Positions 26,401 through 34,444 of a stretch of DNA of 53,648 nt are shown here, piece by piece (the first letter of the stretch is position 1; each line of letters starts with the position of its first letter). Below the pieces are notes generated by a model, which did no database searches, was not told the origin of the DNA, and saw only the letters and a program-made list of their open reading frames with translations. The DNA comes from Streptomyces inusitatus (GTDB lineage: Bacteria > Actinomycetota > Actinomycetes > Streptomycetales > Streptomycetaceae): NCBI RefSeq assembly GCF_014651115.1, contig NZ_BMWG01000012.1:48412-102059 (forward strand). The letters run 5' to 3'. A program made the translations under genes and the position numbers.

Positions 26401-27495
26401 ATGACCACCGCCGTACGCATCGGCCCAGGCCCTCAGGCGCTCTCCGTAAGACGTCCGGCGGCGCTGCGCGGGCTCGCCCCCAACTGGTACGCGACCGTGA
26501 TGGGCACCGCCGTCGTGGCGACGGCGGGCGCGGCCCTCCCGGTGCCCGGCGCGCGCCCGGCGCTGGGGGCTGTGTGGGCGATCTCCGCCGTGCTGCTGGT
26601 CCTGGTGCTGGCCGGGCGGGCGGGGCACTGGCTGCGCCACCGCGATCAGGCCCGGGCCGATCTGCTCGACCCCTCGGTGGCCCCGTTCTACGGCTGTGCG
26701 CCGATGGCGCTGCTGGCGGTGGGGACGGCGGGTCTCACGGCGGGCCGGGAGCTGATCGGGGAGAGCGCGGCCACGGCGCTGGCGTTCGCGCTCTTCACGG
26801 CGGGCACGGCCGGCGCGGTCGCCGTGGCGCTGGGGGTGCCGTATCTGATGGTCGTACGGCACCGGATCGAGCCGGGCGGCGCGTCCCCGGTGTGGCTGCT
26901 GCCGGTGGTCGCGCCGATGGTGGCGGCCTCCTCGCTCCCGCTGCTGCCGACCGGACGGTGGCGGGAGACGGTGCTGGCAGCGAGCGGCGCGCTGTTCGGG
27001 ATGACGCTGCTGGCGACGCTGATGATCTTGCCGCTGGTCTTCTCCCGGCTGGTCCACGGCGGTCCGCCGCCGCTCGCGCTCACCCCTTCGCTGTTCCTGG
27101 TCCTCGGGCCGCTGGGGCAGTCGACCACCGCGCTGAGCAATATGGCGGGGGCCGGTTCCGGTTCCCCGTACGGCTCTGGTCTGACGGCCCTGTCGGTGGT
27201 CTACGGCGTGCCGGTGATGGGGTTCGCGCTGCTGTGGCTGGCGCTCGCGGGCGCACTCACCGTACGGGCGCTGCGGCGCGGCATGCCGTTCACGATGGGG
27301 TGGTGGGCCTTCACCTTCCCGGTGGGCACCTGTGTGACGGGCGCTGCGGGGCTCGCGGACCGTACCGGCCTGTCGGTGTTCACCGCGCTGGCGGCCGTTC
27401 TGTACGCGCTGCTGGTCACGGCCTGGGCGGTGGCGGGCTGGCGTACCGCGCGCGGTGTGCTGGCGGGAGCGCTGCCCGCAGTGCCGCCCCGATGA
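26401..27495 (+). CDS. TDT-family transporter (TehA/Mae1-like)
   Basis: 364 aa, about 10 transmembrane helices, starting with the family-typical LAPNWYATVMGTAVVATAG. Later GPLGQSTTALSNMAG and FTMGWWAFTFPVGT are characteristic of tellurite-resistance/dicarboxylate transporter proteins. Substrate could be a C4-dicarboxylate, sulfite or another anion; the sequence does not say which. Divergent from the LysR regulator. Its 3' end overlaps the BtuF-like gene tail-to-tail by 80 nt, so the two converge. Confidence 0.88.
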   Translation: MTTAVRIGPGPQALSVRRPAALRGLAPNWYATVMGTAVVATAGAALPVPGARPALGAVWAISAVLLVLVLAGRAGHWLRHRDQARADLLDPSVAPFYGCAPMALLAVGTAGLTAGRELIGESAATALAFALFTAGTAGAVAVALGVPYLMVVRHRIEPGGASPVWLLPVVAPMVAASSLPLLPTGRWRETVLAASGALFGMTLLATLMILPLVFSRLVHGGPPPLALTPSLFLVLGPLGQSTTALSNMAGAGSGSPYGSGLTALSVVYGVPVMGFALLWLALAGALTVRALRRGMPFTMGWWAFTFPVGTCVTGAAGLADRTGLSVFTALAAVLYALLVTAWAVAGWRTARGVLAGALPAVPPR

Positions 27496-28183
27496 CGGCG
27501 GGCGCCTCGGTGAGGGAGGGGCCGTACCAGGTGAGATGCCGGCCGCTGAGCAGCGCCGGGGGCAGCCCGGGGAAGGCCTCGGGGCCGTCGTCGGCGGTGA
27601 AGCGGTACGGCTCGTCGGGGAGGGCCACCAGCGCGGCCCCGCTGTCGCGCAGCCGCTCCAGGGGGATGCGGGGGTAACGCTCGGGGTGGGCCGCGTACAC
27701 ATTCCGTATCCCGAGCCGGGCGAGCAGATCCCCGGCGAAGGTGTCCCGGCCGAGCACCATCCAGGGCCGCCGCCAGATCGGCACCACGGCGGGGACCGGC
27801 GGGTCGGCCAGGGGGCGGACGGCCGCCCACGCCTCCTCGGCGGTGTCGAGCCAGCGTGGGCGGAGGAGCCGGCAGCCGTCGACGAGGACGCGTTCCAGTT
27901 CGCGGAAGGCCTGCGCGAGGTCGCGTATCTCGGTCACCAGGACGGGGGCTCCGGCGGCGCGCAGGGCGTCGAGGTCCTGGGGCCGGTTCTCCTCCTCGTT
28001 GGCGATCACCAGATCGGGTTTCAGCGCGAGGACGGCGGCGAGGTCCGGATTCTTGGTGCCTCTGACCCGTACGACGTCGAGACCGGCGGGGTGCTCGCAC
28101 CAGTCGGTCGCGCCGACGAGCAGCCCCGGCGCGCTGACGGCGACGGCCTCGGTGAGCGAGGGCACCAGGGAGACGACGCGCAT
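27416..28183 (-). CDS. Helical-backbone metal receptor (BtuF/cobalamin-binding-like)
   Basis: 255 aa, class III periplasmic-binding fold: MRVVSLVPSLTEAVAVSAPG, GATDWCEHPAG, VRGTKNPDLAAVLALKPDLVIAN, RRPWMVLGRDTFAGDLLARLG, YPRIPLERLRDSGAALVALPDEPY. No signal peptide or lipobox and no adjacent ABC permease, so it may be cytosolic or act as a metal/corrinoid sensor rather than a transporter component. Starts 2 nt after the XRE-cupin stop, so probably in one operon with it. Overlaps the convergent transporter gene by 80 nt. Confidence 0.82.
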   Translation of the reverse strand: MRVVSLVPSLTEAVAVSAPGLLVGATDWCEHPAGLDVVRVRGTKNPDLAAVLALKPDLVIANEEENRPQDLDALRAAGAPVLVTEIRDLAQAFRELERVLVDGCRLLRPRWLDTAEEAWAAVRPLADPPVPAVVPIWRRPWMVLGRDTFAGDLLARLGIRNVYAAHPERYPRIPLERLRDSGAALVALPDEPYRFTADDGPEAFPGLPPALLSGRHLTWYGPSLTEAPAVIGAALRAALPPAHRARYASPPPPRP

Positions 28184-28185
28184 GG

Positions 28186-28782
28186 TCAGCGGGTGGTGTC
28201 GGCGGGGGTTTCGACGATGTGGTCGGCGACGGTGACGACGACGAGGCGGGTCTCGGGGACGGTGGCGCGCCAGCGGTGCCGTACGCCACCGGAGAGGAAC
28301 AGGGTGTCACCGCGGCCGAGGCGGTGGGCGCGGCCCTCGGCCTCGACCTCGACCGCGCCGTCGGCGACGTACATCATCTCGTCGTTGCGGTGCTGGAACT
28401 CGCCCTCGGTGTCGTACTCGCCGGTGAACTCCAGGGCTTCCAGCTGGTGCCTGCCCCGGACCAGCCTGCGGGTGCGCCGCGCGTAGACCAGATCGTCCTC
28501 GGTGTCGGCGGGGGCCCGGACGACGGCGATGGTCCGTGCCGCGTCGGAGGCCTCGACGAGCCGTCCGACGGTGGTCTCCAGGGCGTCGGCCACGCGCTGG
28601 AGGGAGCGGGTGCTGGGCCGGGCCCGTTCGTTCTCGACCTGGCTGAGGAAGGGCACGGAGAGGCCGCTGCGCTCGGCGACCGCGGCGAGCGTGAGATCGA
28701 GCGCCCGGCGGCGTCTGCGCACGGCGGCGCCCACGCGAAGACGCTCGGTCTCCTTCGGGTCCTTGCCGTCCTTCGCGTCCAT
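28186..28782 (-). CDS. XRE-family regulator with C-terminal cupin domain
   Basis: 198 aa. HTH: GAAVRRRRRALDLTLAAVAE and SGLSVPFLSQVENERARPS. The cupin (about 105-190) shows EFQHRNDEMMYVADGAVEVE and RLGRGDTLFLSGGVRHRWRA. ATG at 28782 has AAGGGGAG 8 nt upstream. As printed it lies in one frame with the betaine importer gene, but the joining stretch is low-complexity and it has its own start. Upstream of the BtuF-like gene; its target may be that gene or the importer. Confidence 0.85.
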   Translation of the reverse strand: MDAKDGKDPKETERLRVGAAVRRRRRALDLTLAAVAERSGLSVPFLSQVENERARPSTRSLQRVADALETTVGRLVEASDAARTIAVVRAPADTEDDLVYARRTRRLVRGRHQLEALEFTGEYDTEGEFQHRNDEMMYVADGAVEVEAEGRAHRLGRGDTLFLSGGVRHRWRATVPETRLVVVTVADHIVETPADTTR

Positions 28783-28860
28783 GCGCCCGGCTCCCCTTCC
28801 TGGTCCTGTCTCACCATACGCAGCTTCCGGCTCCGGCCGCGCGCATACGGCGCACCGGAC

Positions 28861-29010
28861 GGGGGCCGCGGGAGCCCGCGGAGGGCAGGTGGGGGGCCGG
28901 TGGGGACTGGCGGGGGGGCGAAAACCGGACGGGGCGGGTCCCCCCCTCCCCGGGGGGCGCCCCCCCGGGGGCCCGTTGCGCGGGGGGGGCCCCCCCCGCG
29001 GGGGCCTCTC
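28861..29010. other. Low-complexity G/C homopolymer stretch, probably unreliable sequence
   Basis: Runs of 5-9 G or C alternate over about 150 bp (for example 28911-28917, 28976-28998). It sits at the 3' end of the betaine-importer gene and removes its stop codon in all reasonable frames. The same texture occurs at the right window edge. It looks like gap-filling or consensus error rather than biology. Confidence 0.7.
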
Positions 29011-29013
29011 CCC

Positions 29014-30789
29014 CTCGACCTCGGGGTTCTCCTTCAGCCACGCGCGTACGGCGTGCTGCTCCTCGCCGGTGCCCGCCCGCTGGATCAGCGCCTCCAGGCT
29101 GGTGAGCTGCTTCTCGGTCATGGTGAAGTCCTTCAGCCAGCGGCTGATCTCGGGCTGGTCGGCGGCGAAGCCCTTACGGGCGATGGTGTGGACGCCGTCG
29201 CCCTTGCCCCAGGCCCCCTCGGGGTCCTTGAGCTTCTTCAGGTCGTAGGTGCTGTAGGCCCAGTGCGGCGACCAGAGGGTGGTCACGATCGGTTCCTTCT
29301 TCTGGTACGCCCGCTTCAGCTCGGCGAGCATGCCGGGGGTGGAGCCGTCGACGACCTCGTACTCGTCGCCGAGGCCGTAGGCGTCGAGGACCTTGTCGTC
29401 GAGCAGTCCCATCATTCCGGCGCTCGGCTCGATGCCGATGATCCGGCCCTTGAACTTCCCCGACTGCCCCTTGAGGTCGGCGAGGGAGTCGATGCCGTCC
29501 ACATAGGACGGGACGGCCAGTTCCAGCGAGGTGGGGCCGTACCAGGATCCGAGGTCTTCCAGCCGGTCGCCGTACTTCTTCCAGTACTGGGCGTGGGTGA
29601 CGGGCAGCCAGCCGTCCGTCTGGAAGTCGAGCTGCCCGCCGGCCAGACCGGTGTAGAGCGCCCCGGCCTCCAGCTGCTTGGTCTCGACCTCGAAGCCGCG
29701 CCGCTCCAGCACCTCCTTCCAGAGGAAGGTGGAGGCGATGCCCTCGTCCCAGGGGATGTAGCCGATGGTGACCTGGCGGCCCTTGCCGATGTCGGCCGCG
29801 CCCGCGGGGCGGCCGGACTTCTCGGTGCCGAAGATTCCGATGCCGCCCGCGACGAGGGCGAGGACGACCGCTCCGGTGAGCGCGACGGCGGGCCGCGGAC
29901 GGTAGTCCCTGAGCCGGGGGCGGCCGGAGGCGGCGACGGCCCGGGCGGCGGCGCGGCGGCCGAGCGGGGAGACCTGGCGGCCGAGTTCGCCGGTCATCCG
30001 GTCCAGGTACATGGCGAGGATGACGATGGAGACGCCCGCCTCGAAGCCGAGGCCGATGTCGACGTTGCCGATGGCGCGGTAGACCGCGCCGCCGAGGCCG
30101 CCGCCGCCGACCATGCCCGCGATGACCACCATGGACAGGCCCAGCATGATGACCTGGTTGACCCCGGCCATGATGGTGGGCAGGGCCAGCGGGAGCTGGA
30201 CCCGGAAGAGGGTGTCGCGCGGGGTGGTGCCGAAGGCCTCGGCGGCCTCGACGAGTTCCTTGTCGACCTGGCGGATGCCCAGCTCGGTCATGCGCACGCC
30301 GGGCGGCAGGGCGAAGACGATGGTGGCGATGATGCCGGGGACCACGCCGACGCCGAAGAAGATGATGCCGGGGATCAGATAGACCATGGCGGGCATCGTC
30401 TGCATGAAGTCCAGCACCGGCCGGACGACCGCGCTCACGGTCGTGGAGCGGGAGGCCCAGACGCCGAGCGGCACGGCAATCGCCAGGGTGACGAGGGTGG
30501 CTACGAGGACCAGCGAGAGGGTCGACATGGCGTCGTCCCAGAGCTGGATGGAGTCGATCAGCGCGAACCCGGCGAAGGCGAGGACTCCGGCGAGCAGCCC
30601 GCGCAGCCACCAGGCGGCGATGGCGAGGACGCCCGCGAAGAGCAGGGGTTCGGGCGCGGAGAGGGCCGCGTCGATGCCGTCGTACATTCCGGTGACGACG
30701 GCGCTGACCGCGTCGAACAGCCACTCCAGGTGGAGGCGGAGCCAGTCGACTCCGCTGTCGACCCAGTCGCCGATGTTGAGCCTAGGCAC
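29014..30789 (-). CDS. Glycine betaine/proline ABC importer, fused permease and substrate-binding protein; 3' end unresolved
   Basis: About 590 reliable residues. N-terminal part is a ProW/OpuAB permease with about 6 helices and the EAA-like loop MTELGIRQVDKELVEAAEAFG; the C-terminal part is an OpuAC-type binding domain (VTIGYIPWDEGIASTFLWKEVL, WSPHWAYSTYDLKKLKDP) facing outside. GTG at 30789 overlaps the ATPase stop by 8 nt, so they are coupled. Reading is normal up to WLKENPEV, where the OpuAC domain should end; beyond it the poly-G/C stretch begins and the frame then runs into the XRE regulator, which I treat as an artefact. Confidence 0.85.
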
Positions 30790-31951
30790 GGGCCACCGCC
30801 TTGGCCTCGGCCTCGGCCGGGGCCGGGGCCGGGGTGCGGTCGACGGGGGCGGGCGCCGCGGCGGCCGGCGGTCCGGTCTCCGGCGCGGACGAGGGGGTCA
30901 TCGGCTCGCCGAGGACGGCGAGCAGCCTGGCGCGGGGGACGACGCCGGTGAGGGCGCCCGTGCCGTCGACGACGGCGACCGGGGCCTCGCCGGTGGAGCA
31001 GGGGGTGAAGAGTTCGATGATCGGCGTGTCGGCCCGCACGGTGGCGGGAGCGGCGGCGAGGACGTCCTCGGCGCTCCGGCGCTCCGGACCCTCGCCCAGG
31101 ACGGTCTCCGGATCGGCCATGATCGCGCCCGCCGTCAGCACCCGGGAGCGGTCGACGTCCTGGGTGAAGGAGGCGACGTAGTCGTCGGCGGGGGTGACGA
31201 GGATGTCCTCGGCACTGCCAAGCTGGACGATCCGGCCGTCGCGCATCACCGCGATCCGGTCGCCGAGGCGCATGGCCTCGTTGAGGTCGTGGGTGATGAA
31301 GACGATGGTCTTCTTCAGGGTCTTCTGGAGCTGGAGGAGCTGGTCCTGCATATCGCGGCGGATCAGCGGGTCGAGCGCGCTGAAGGACTCGTCCATCAGC
31401 AGCAGATCGGCGTCCGTGGCGAGCGCCCGGGCCAGGCCGACGCGCTGCTGCATACCGCCGGACAGCTCGTCGGGCCAGGAGTCCTCCCAGCCCGCGAGGC
31501 CGGCCAGGGCGAGCGCCTCGGCGGCCCGGTGGTCGCGCTCGGCGCGCGGGACGCCCTGCACCTCCAGGCCGTACGCGGCGTTCTCCCGCACGCTGCGGTG
31601 CGGGAAGAGGGCGAAGTGCTGGAAGACCATGCTGATCCTGCGGGAGCGTACGGCGCGCAGCTCGCCCCCGGTCAGGGCGGTCAGATCCTGGCCGTCGAAG
31701 AGGACCCGGCCCGAGGTGGGGGCGAGGAGTCCGTTGAGCATGCGCAGCAGGGTGGACTTGCCGGACCCGGAGAGGCCCATGACGACGAAGATCTGTCCCG
31801 GCTCGACGGTGAACGAGGCGTCGACCACGGCCGCGGTCGTGCCTTCGGCGCGCAGTTCGTCGCGGTCGGCTCCCCCTTCCAGCCGCTGGATCGCTTCCTC
31901 GGGTCGTCTTCCGAACACCTTGTAGAGGTGCTCGGCCTGGAGCCTGGACAC
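30782..31951 (-). CDS. proV: Glycine betaine/proline ABC importer ATPase with CBS region
   Basis: 389 aa. Walker A GLSGSGKST, Q-loop VFQHFALFPH, signature LSGGMQQRVGLARAL, Walker B LLLMDESFSALD and the H-loop ITHDL. After the ATPase, residues about 270-345 include CBS-type segments, which in OpuA sense ionic strength or c-di-AMP, and a Pro/Ala-rich tail. GTG at 31951 with GAGG 5 nt upstream. First gene of the importer operon; the downstream permease-SBP overlaps it by 8 nt. Osmotic induction is expected from the family, not seen in the sequence. Confidence 0.93.
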   Translation of the reverse strand: MSRLQAEHLYKVFGRRPEEAIQRLEGGADRDELRAEGTTAAVVDASFTVEPGQIFVVMGLSGSGKSTLLRMLNGLLAPTSGRVLFDGQDLTALTGGELRAVRSRRISMVFQHFALFPHRSVRENAAYGLEVQGVPRAERDHRAAEALALAGLAGWEDSWPDELSGGMQQRVGLARALATDADLLLMDESFSALDPLIRRDMQDQLLQLQKTLKKTIVFITHDLNEAMRLGDRIAVMRDGRIVQLGSAEDILVTPADDYVASFTQDVDRSRVLTAGAIMADPETVLGEGPERRSAEDVLAAAPATVRADTPIIELFTPCSTGEAPVAVVDGTGALTGVVPRARLLAVLGEPMTPSSAPETGPPAAAAPAPVDRTPAPAPAEAEAKAVARA

Positions 31952-32257
31952 ATATACCTCACGCGTTGAACCGAAAAGCGGTCCGCCGCACCCTGGCCAG
32001 CGAACCGCGGAGCCCGGCGGGTTCCGCCCGCGCACCCCGGCGCGTCACGGTGGACGGCGGGGGGCGGCTCCGCTGCCGCGCCTGCCCCCGCTCTTACCGG
32101 GCAAACGCGACAGTGACCCACTTCACAGACATCCGGCGGGTACGGGGCGGGCCCGGGGGCCGGTACGGGACGGGCAAGGAACGGGTGCGGGGCGGGCACG
32201 GGACGGGCGCGGACCGGCTGCCGGATGACCGCCGGCGGGGTACGGCATGATCGGGGG
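31952..32257. other. 306-bp divergent intergenic region, betaine importer / exonuclease
   Basis: No gene seen. Contains TGTGAAGTGGGTCACT (minus strand, around 32112-32127, GTGA/TCAC dyad) and four imperfect 11-12-bp repeats of the type ACGGGRCGGGC at about 32142-32210. One of these may belong to the importer promoter. Confidence 0.4.
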
Positions 32258-33178
32258 GTGACGCGACGCCTGATGCTCCTCGACACCGCCTCCCTCTACT
32301 TCCGGGCCTATTTCGGGGTCCCCGACTCGGTCCGCGCCCCGGACGGCACCCCGGTCAACGCGGTGCGCGGGCTGCTGGAATTCATCACCCGACTGGTCCA
32401 GGACCACCATCCGGACGATCTGGTGGCCTGCTGGGACAACGACTGGCGGCCACAGTGGCGGGTCGATCTGATCCCCTCGTACAAGGCGCACCGCGTCGCG
32501 GTGGAGACCGAGTCGGGCCCCGACGAGGAGGAGACCCCGGACACCCTCGCACCGCAGGTCCCGGTGATCGCGGCGGTGCTGGACGCGATCGGGATCGCCC
32601 GGATCGGGGCCGACGGCTACGAGGCCGACGATGTGATCGGCACGCTCACCGCACGCGCGCGGGGGCCGGTGGACATCGTCACCGGCGACCGCGATCTCTT
32701 CCAGCTCGTCGACGACGCGCGCGGCCGCCGGGTGCTGTACCCGCTGAAGGGAGTGGGGACGCTCCAGCTCACGGACGAGGCGTGGCTGCGCGAGCGGTAC
32801 GGGGTGGACGGGCCGGGATACGTGGATCTGGCGCTGCTGCGCGGGGATCCGAGCGACGGGCTGCCGGGGGTGCCCGGCATCGGCGAGAAGACGGCCGCGA
32901 AGCTGCTCGACGCGTTCGGCGATCTCGCCGGGATCATGGCCGCGGTCGACGATCCGGCGGCCAGGCTGACACCCTCGCAGCGCAAGCGGCTGGACGAGGC
33001 CCGGGCCTATGTGGCGGTCGCGCCGAAGGTGGTCCGCGTGGCCCCGGACGTACCGCTGCCCGCCTTCGACCCGGCGCTCCCGGACGAGCCCCGCGATCCC
33101 GAGACGCTGGAGGAACTGGCCGCGCGCTGGGGGCTGGGCGGGGCACTACAGCGATTGCTGGCCACTCTTCGCCGGTGA
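32258..33178 (+). CDS. 5'-3' exonuclease (PolA N-terminal/flap nuclease family)
   Basis: 306 aa stand-alone homologue of the 5' nuclease domain of DNA polymerase I, acting on 5' flaps and RNA primers. Acidic metal ligands: LLDTASLYFRAYFG, ADGYEADDVIGTL, DIVTGDRDLFQLVD and LLRGDPSDGLPGVPGIGEKTAAKLL, the helix-hairpin-helix. GTG at 32258 with G-rich SD-like GGGGGG; an ATG five codons in is also possible. Monocistronic by position; no polymerase domain follows. Replication or repair role by homology. Confidence 0.9.
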   Translation: MTRRLMLLDTASLYFRAYFGVPDSVRAPDGTPVNAVRGLLEFITRLVQDHHPDDLVACWDNDWRPQWRVDLIPSYKAHRVAVETESGPDEEETPDTLAPQVPVIAAVLDAIGIARIGADGYEADDVIGTLTARARGPVDIVTGDRDLFQLVDDARGRRVLYPLKGVGTLQLTDEAWLRERYGVDGPGYVDLALLRGDPSDGLPGVPGIGEKTAAKLLDAFGDLAGIMAAVDDPAARLTPSQRKRLDEARAYVAVAPKVVRVAPDVPLPAFDPALPDEPRDPETLEELAARWGLGGALQRLLATLRR

Positions 33179-33223
33179 GAAGGCTGGTTTCCCTGAGGCG
33201 AGATTGGCCCCACGAGGTGCTAA

Positions 33224-33239
33224 CTTAGGTAAGCCTAAG
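33224..33239 (+). promoter_or_regulatory. Iron box (IdeR/DmdR-type) upstream of the siderophore-interacting protein
   Basis: CTTAGG-TAAG-CCTAAG dyad inside TAACTTAGGTAAGCCTAAGC, resembling the DtxR/IdeR consensus with TTAGG half-sites. It ends 28 nt before the GTG start, overlapping the likely promoter. Predicts Fe-dependent repression. Confidence 0.75.
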
Positions 33240-33267
33240 CGAATGTAACCAATACAGGGAGGCCGCC

Positions 33268-34113
33268 GTGGCAGACCAATCGGCACAGGTACCGACGTCC
33301 TTCGAGGCGGCCGTGGTCCGCACCGAGCGGCTCACGCCGCACATGGTCCGTGTCGTTCTGGGCGGTGAGGGGCTGAACGGATTCGATGTGGAGGGCCACA
33401 CCGACAGCTATGTGAAGCTGCTCTTCGCCCAGGAGGGCGTCAGCTACCCCTCGCCGTTCGACATCGACCGGGTCCGGGCGGAGTTCCCGCGCGAGCAGTG
33501 GCCCGCCAACCGCACCTACACCGTGCGGCGCTGGGACGGCGACCGCAACGAGCTGACGATCGACTTCGTCGTCCACGGGGACGAGGGGCTGGCCGGCCCC
33601 TGGGCCGGGCGCGCCCGGCCCGGCGACACCCTCTGGATCCTCGGCCCCGCCGGAGGATACGCGCCGGACCCGGCGGCCGACTGGCATCTGCTGGTGGGCG
33701 ACGAGAGCGCGCTGCCCGCGATCGCCGCCGCCCTGGAGAACATGCCCGAGGGCGCGCGAGTGCACGCCTTCGTCGAGATCGAGGACGCCGCCGACGAGCA
33801 GAAGATCATCACCCCGGACGGCGTCGGCGTCACCTGGCTCCACCGGTCCGGCCGCCCCGCCGGCGAGTCCCTGGTGACCGCCGTGAAGAACCTCGAATTC
33901 CCCGAGGGCCGGATCCACGCCTTCGTCCACGGCGAAGCCGGATTCGTGAAGGAGCTGCGCCGCCATCTGCGCCTGGAGCGCCAGATCCCGCGCGAGCACC
34001 TCTCCATCTCCGGCTACTGGCGCCTCGGCAAGACCGACGAGGCCTGGCGCCAGGTCAAGCGCGAATGGAACGACCAGGTCGAACGCGAACAGGAACAGCA
34101 GCAGGCCGCCTGA
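33268..34113 (+). CDS. Siderophore-interacting protein (ViuB/SIP ferric-siderophore reductase)
   Basis: 281 aa. FAD-binding barrel with NRTYTVRRWD, NAD(P)H-binding half with GPAGGYAPD, LVGDESALPAIAAALE, and the family C-terminus HAFVHGEAGFVKELRRHL, ISGYWRLGKTDEAWR. Releases iron from imported ferric siderophores in the cytoplasm by reduction. GTG start with GGGAGG 5 nt upstream. Preceded by an iron box, so controlled by iron; no siderophore synthesis or uptake gene is adjacent. Followed by a hairpin at 34132-34163. Confidence 0.93.
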   Translation: MADQSAQVPTSFEAAVVRTERLTPHMVRVVLGGEGLNGFDVEGHTDSYVKLLFAQEGVSYPSPFDIDRVRAEFPREQWPANRTYTVRRWDGDRNELTIDFVVHGDEGLAGPWAGRARPGDTLWILGPAGGYAPDPAADWHLLVGDESALPAIAAALENMPEGARVHAFVEIEDAADEQKIITPDGVGVTWLHRSGRPAGESLVTAVKNLEFPEGRIHAFVHGEAGFVKELRRHLRLERQIPREHLSISGYWRLGKTDEAWRQVKREWNDQVEREQEQQQAA

Positions 34114-34131
34114 CCCACCCGGCCGCCCCAA

Positions 34132-34163
34132 GAGCCCCCCGCCCGCTCCCGGGCCGGGGGCTC
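34132..34163 (+). terminator. Terminator of the siderophore-interacting protein gene
   Basis: 8-bp stem GAGCCCCC/GGGGGCTC, one C-C mismatch, then a 5-bp GCCCG/CGGGC stem with CTCC loop; begins 19 nt after the stop. No T-run. Confidence 0.7.
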
Positions 34164-34444
34164 CGTCATGCGGCCAACCGGGCATCCGAGCCCGATTCGA
34201 CCTCCCGCCACTCGAACGCAGCAGTGGAACCGCCCCGATTCCGACGTCCCAGTGCGGGACCACCCCCGCCCGGGCGAAGCCCAGCGGGAGACCGAGGACG
34301 GCCCCCGCACCCCAGGGGCCCGCACGAGGCAGCCAAATCCCAGCCCGTCCGGCGCTTGAGGACGGACCCCGCGCCCCGTGGCCCCGCTCGGGCAGGCCCG
34401 CCAATTCAGGACCCTCCCCAAGCACGGGCCGCAGGCCCCTGCGC
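34164..34444. other. Convergent gap between SIP and helY
   Basis: Part of the 331-bp gap 34114-34444; no gene. Holds the dispersed element copy B and a small GGGCC-GCA-GGCCC hairpin (34426-34438) just after the helY stop on the minus strand, a possible terminator. Confidence 0.45.
34332..34366 (-). repeat. Dispersed intergenic element, copy B
   Basis: Read on the minus strand it gives CGTCCTCAAGCGCCGGACGG then GCTGGGATTT, matching copy A (25278-25318) at the CCTCAA-RCGCCGG and GGGCTG-ATTT parts. CCGTCC/GGACGG pair around the core. Confidence 0.6.

Noticed and set aside
28219..30951. Plus-strand open frame of about 910 codons opposite the betaine importer
   Set aside because: Antisense shadow; the importer motifs are on the other strand.
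31952..32257. c-di-AMP or other riboswitch ahead of the betaine importer
   Set aside because: No conserved riboswitch core was found; only short dyads and GC repeats.
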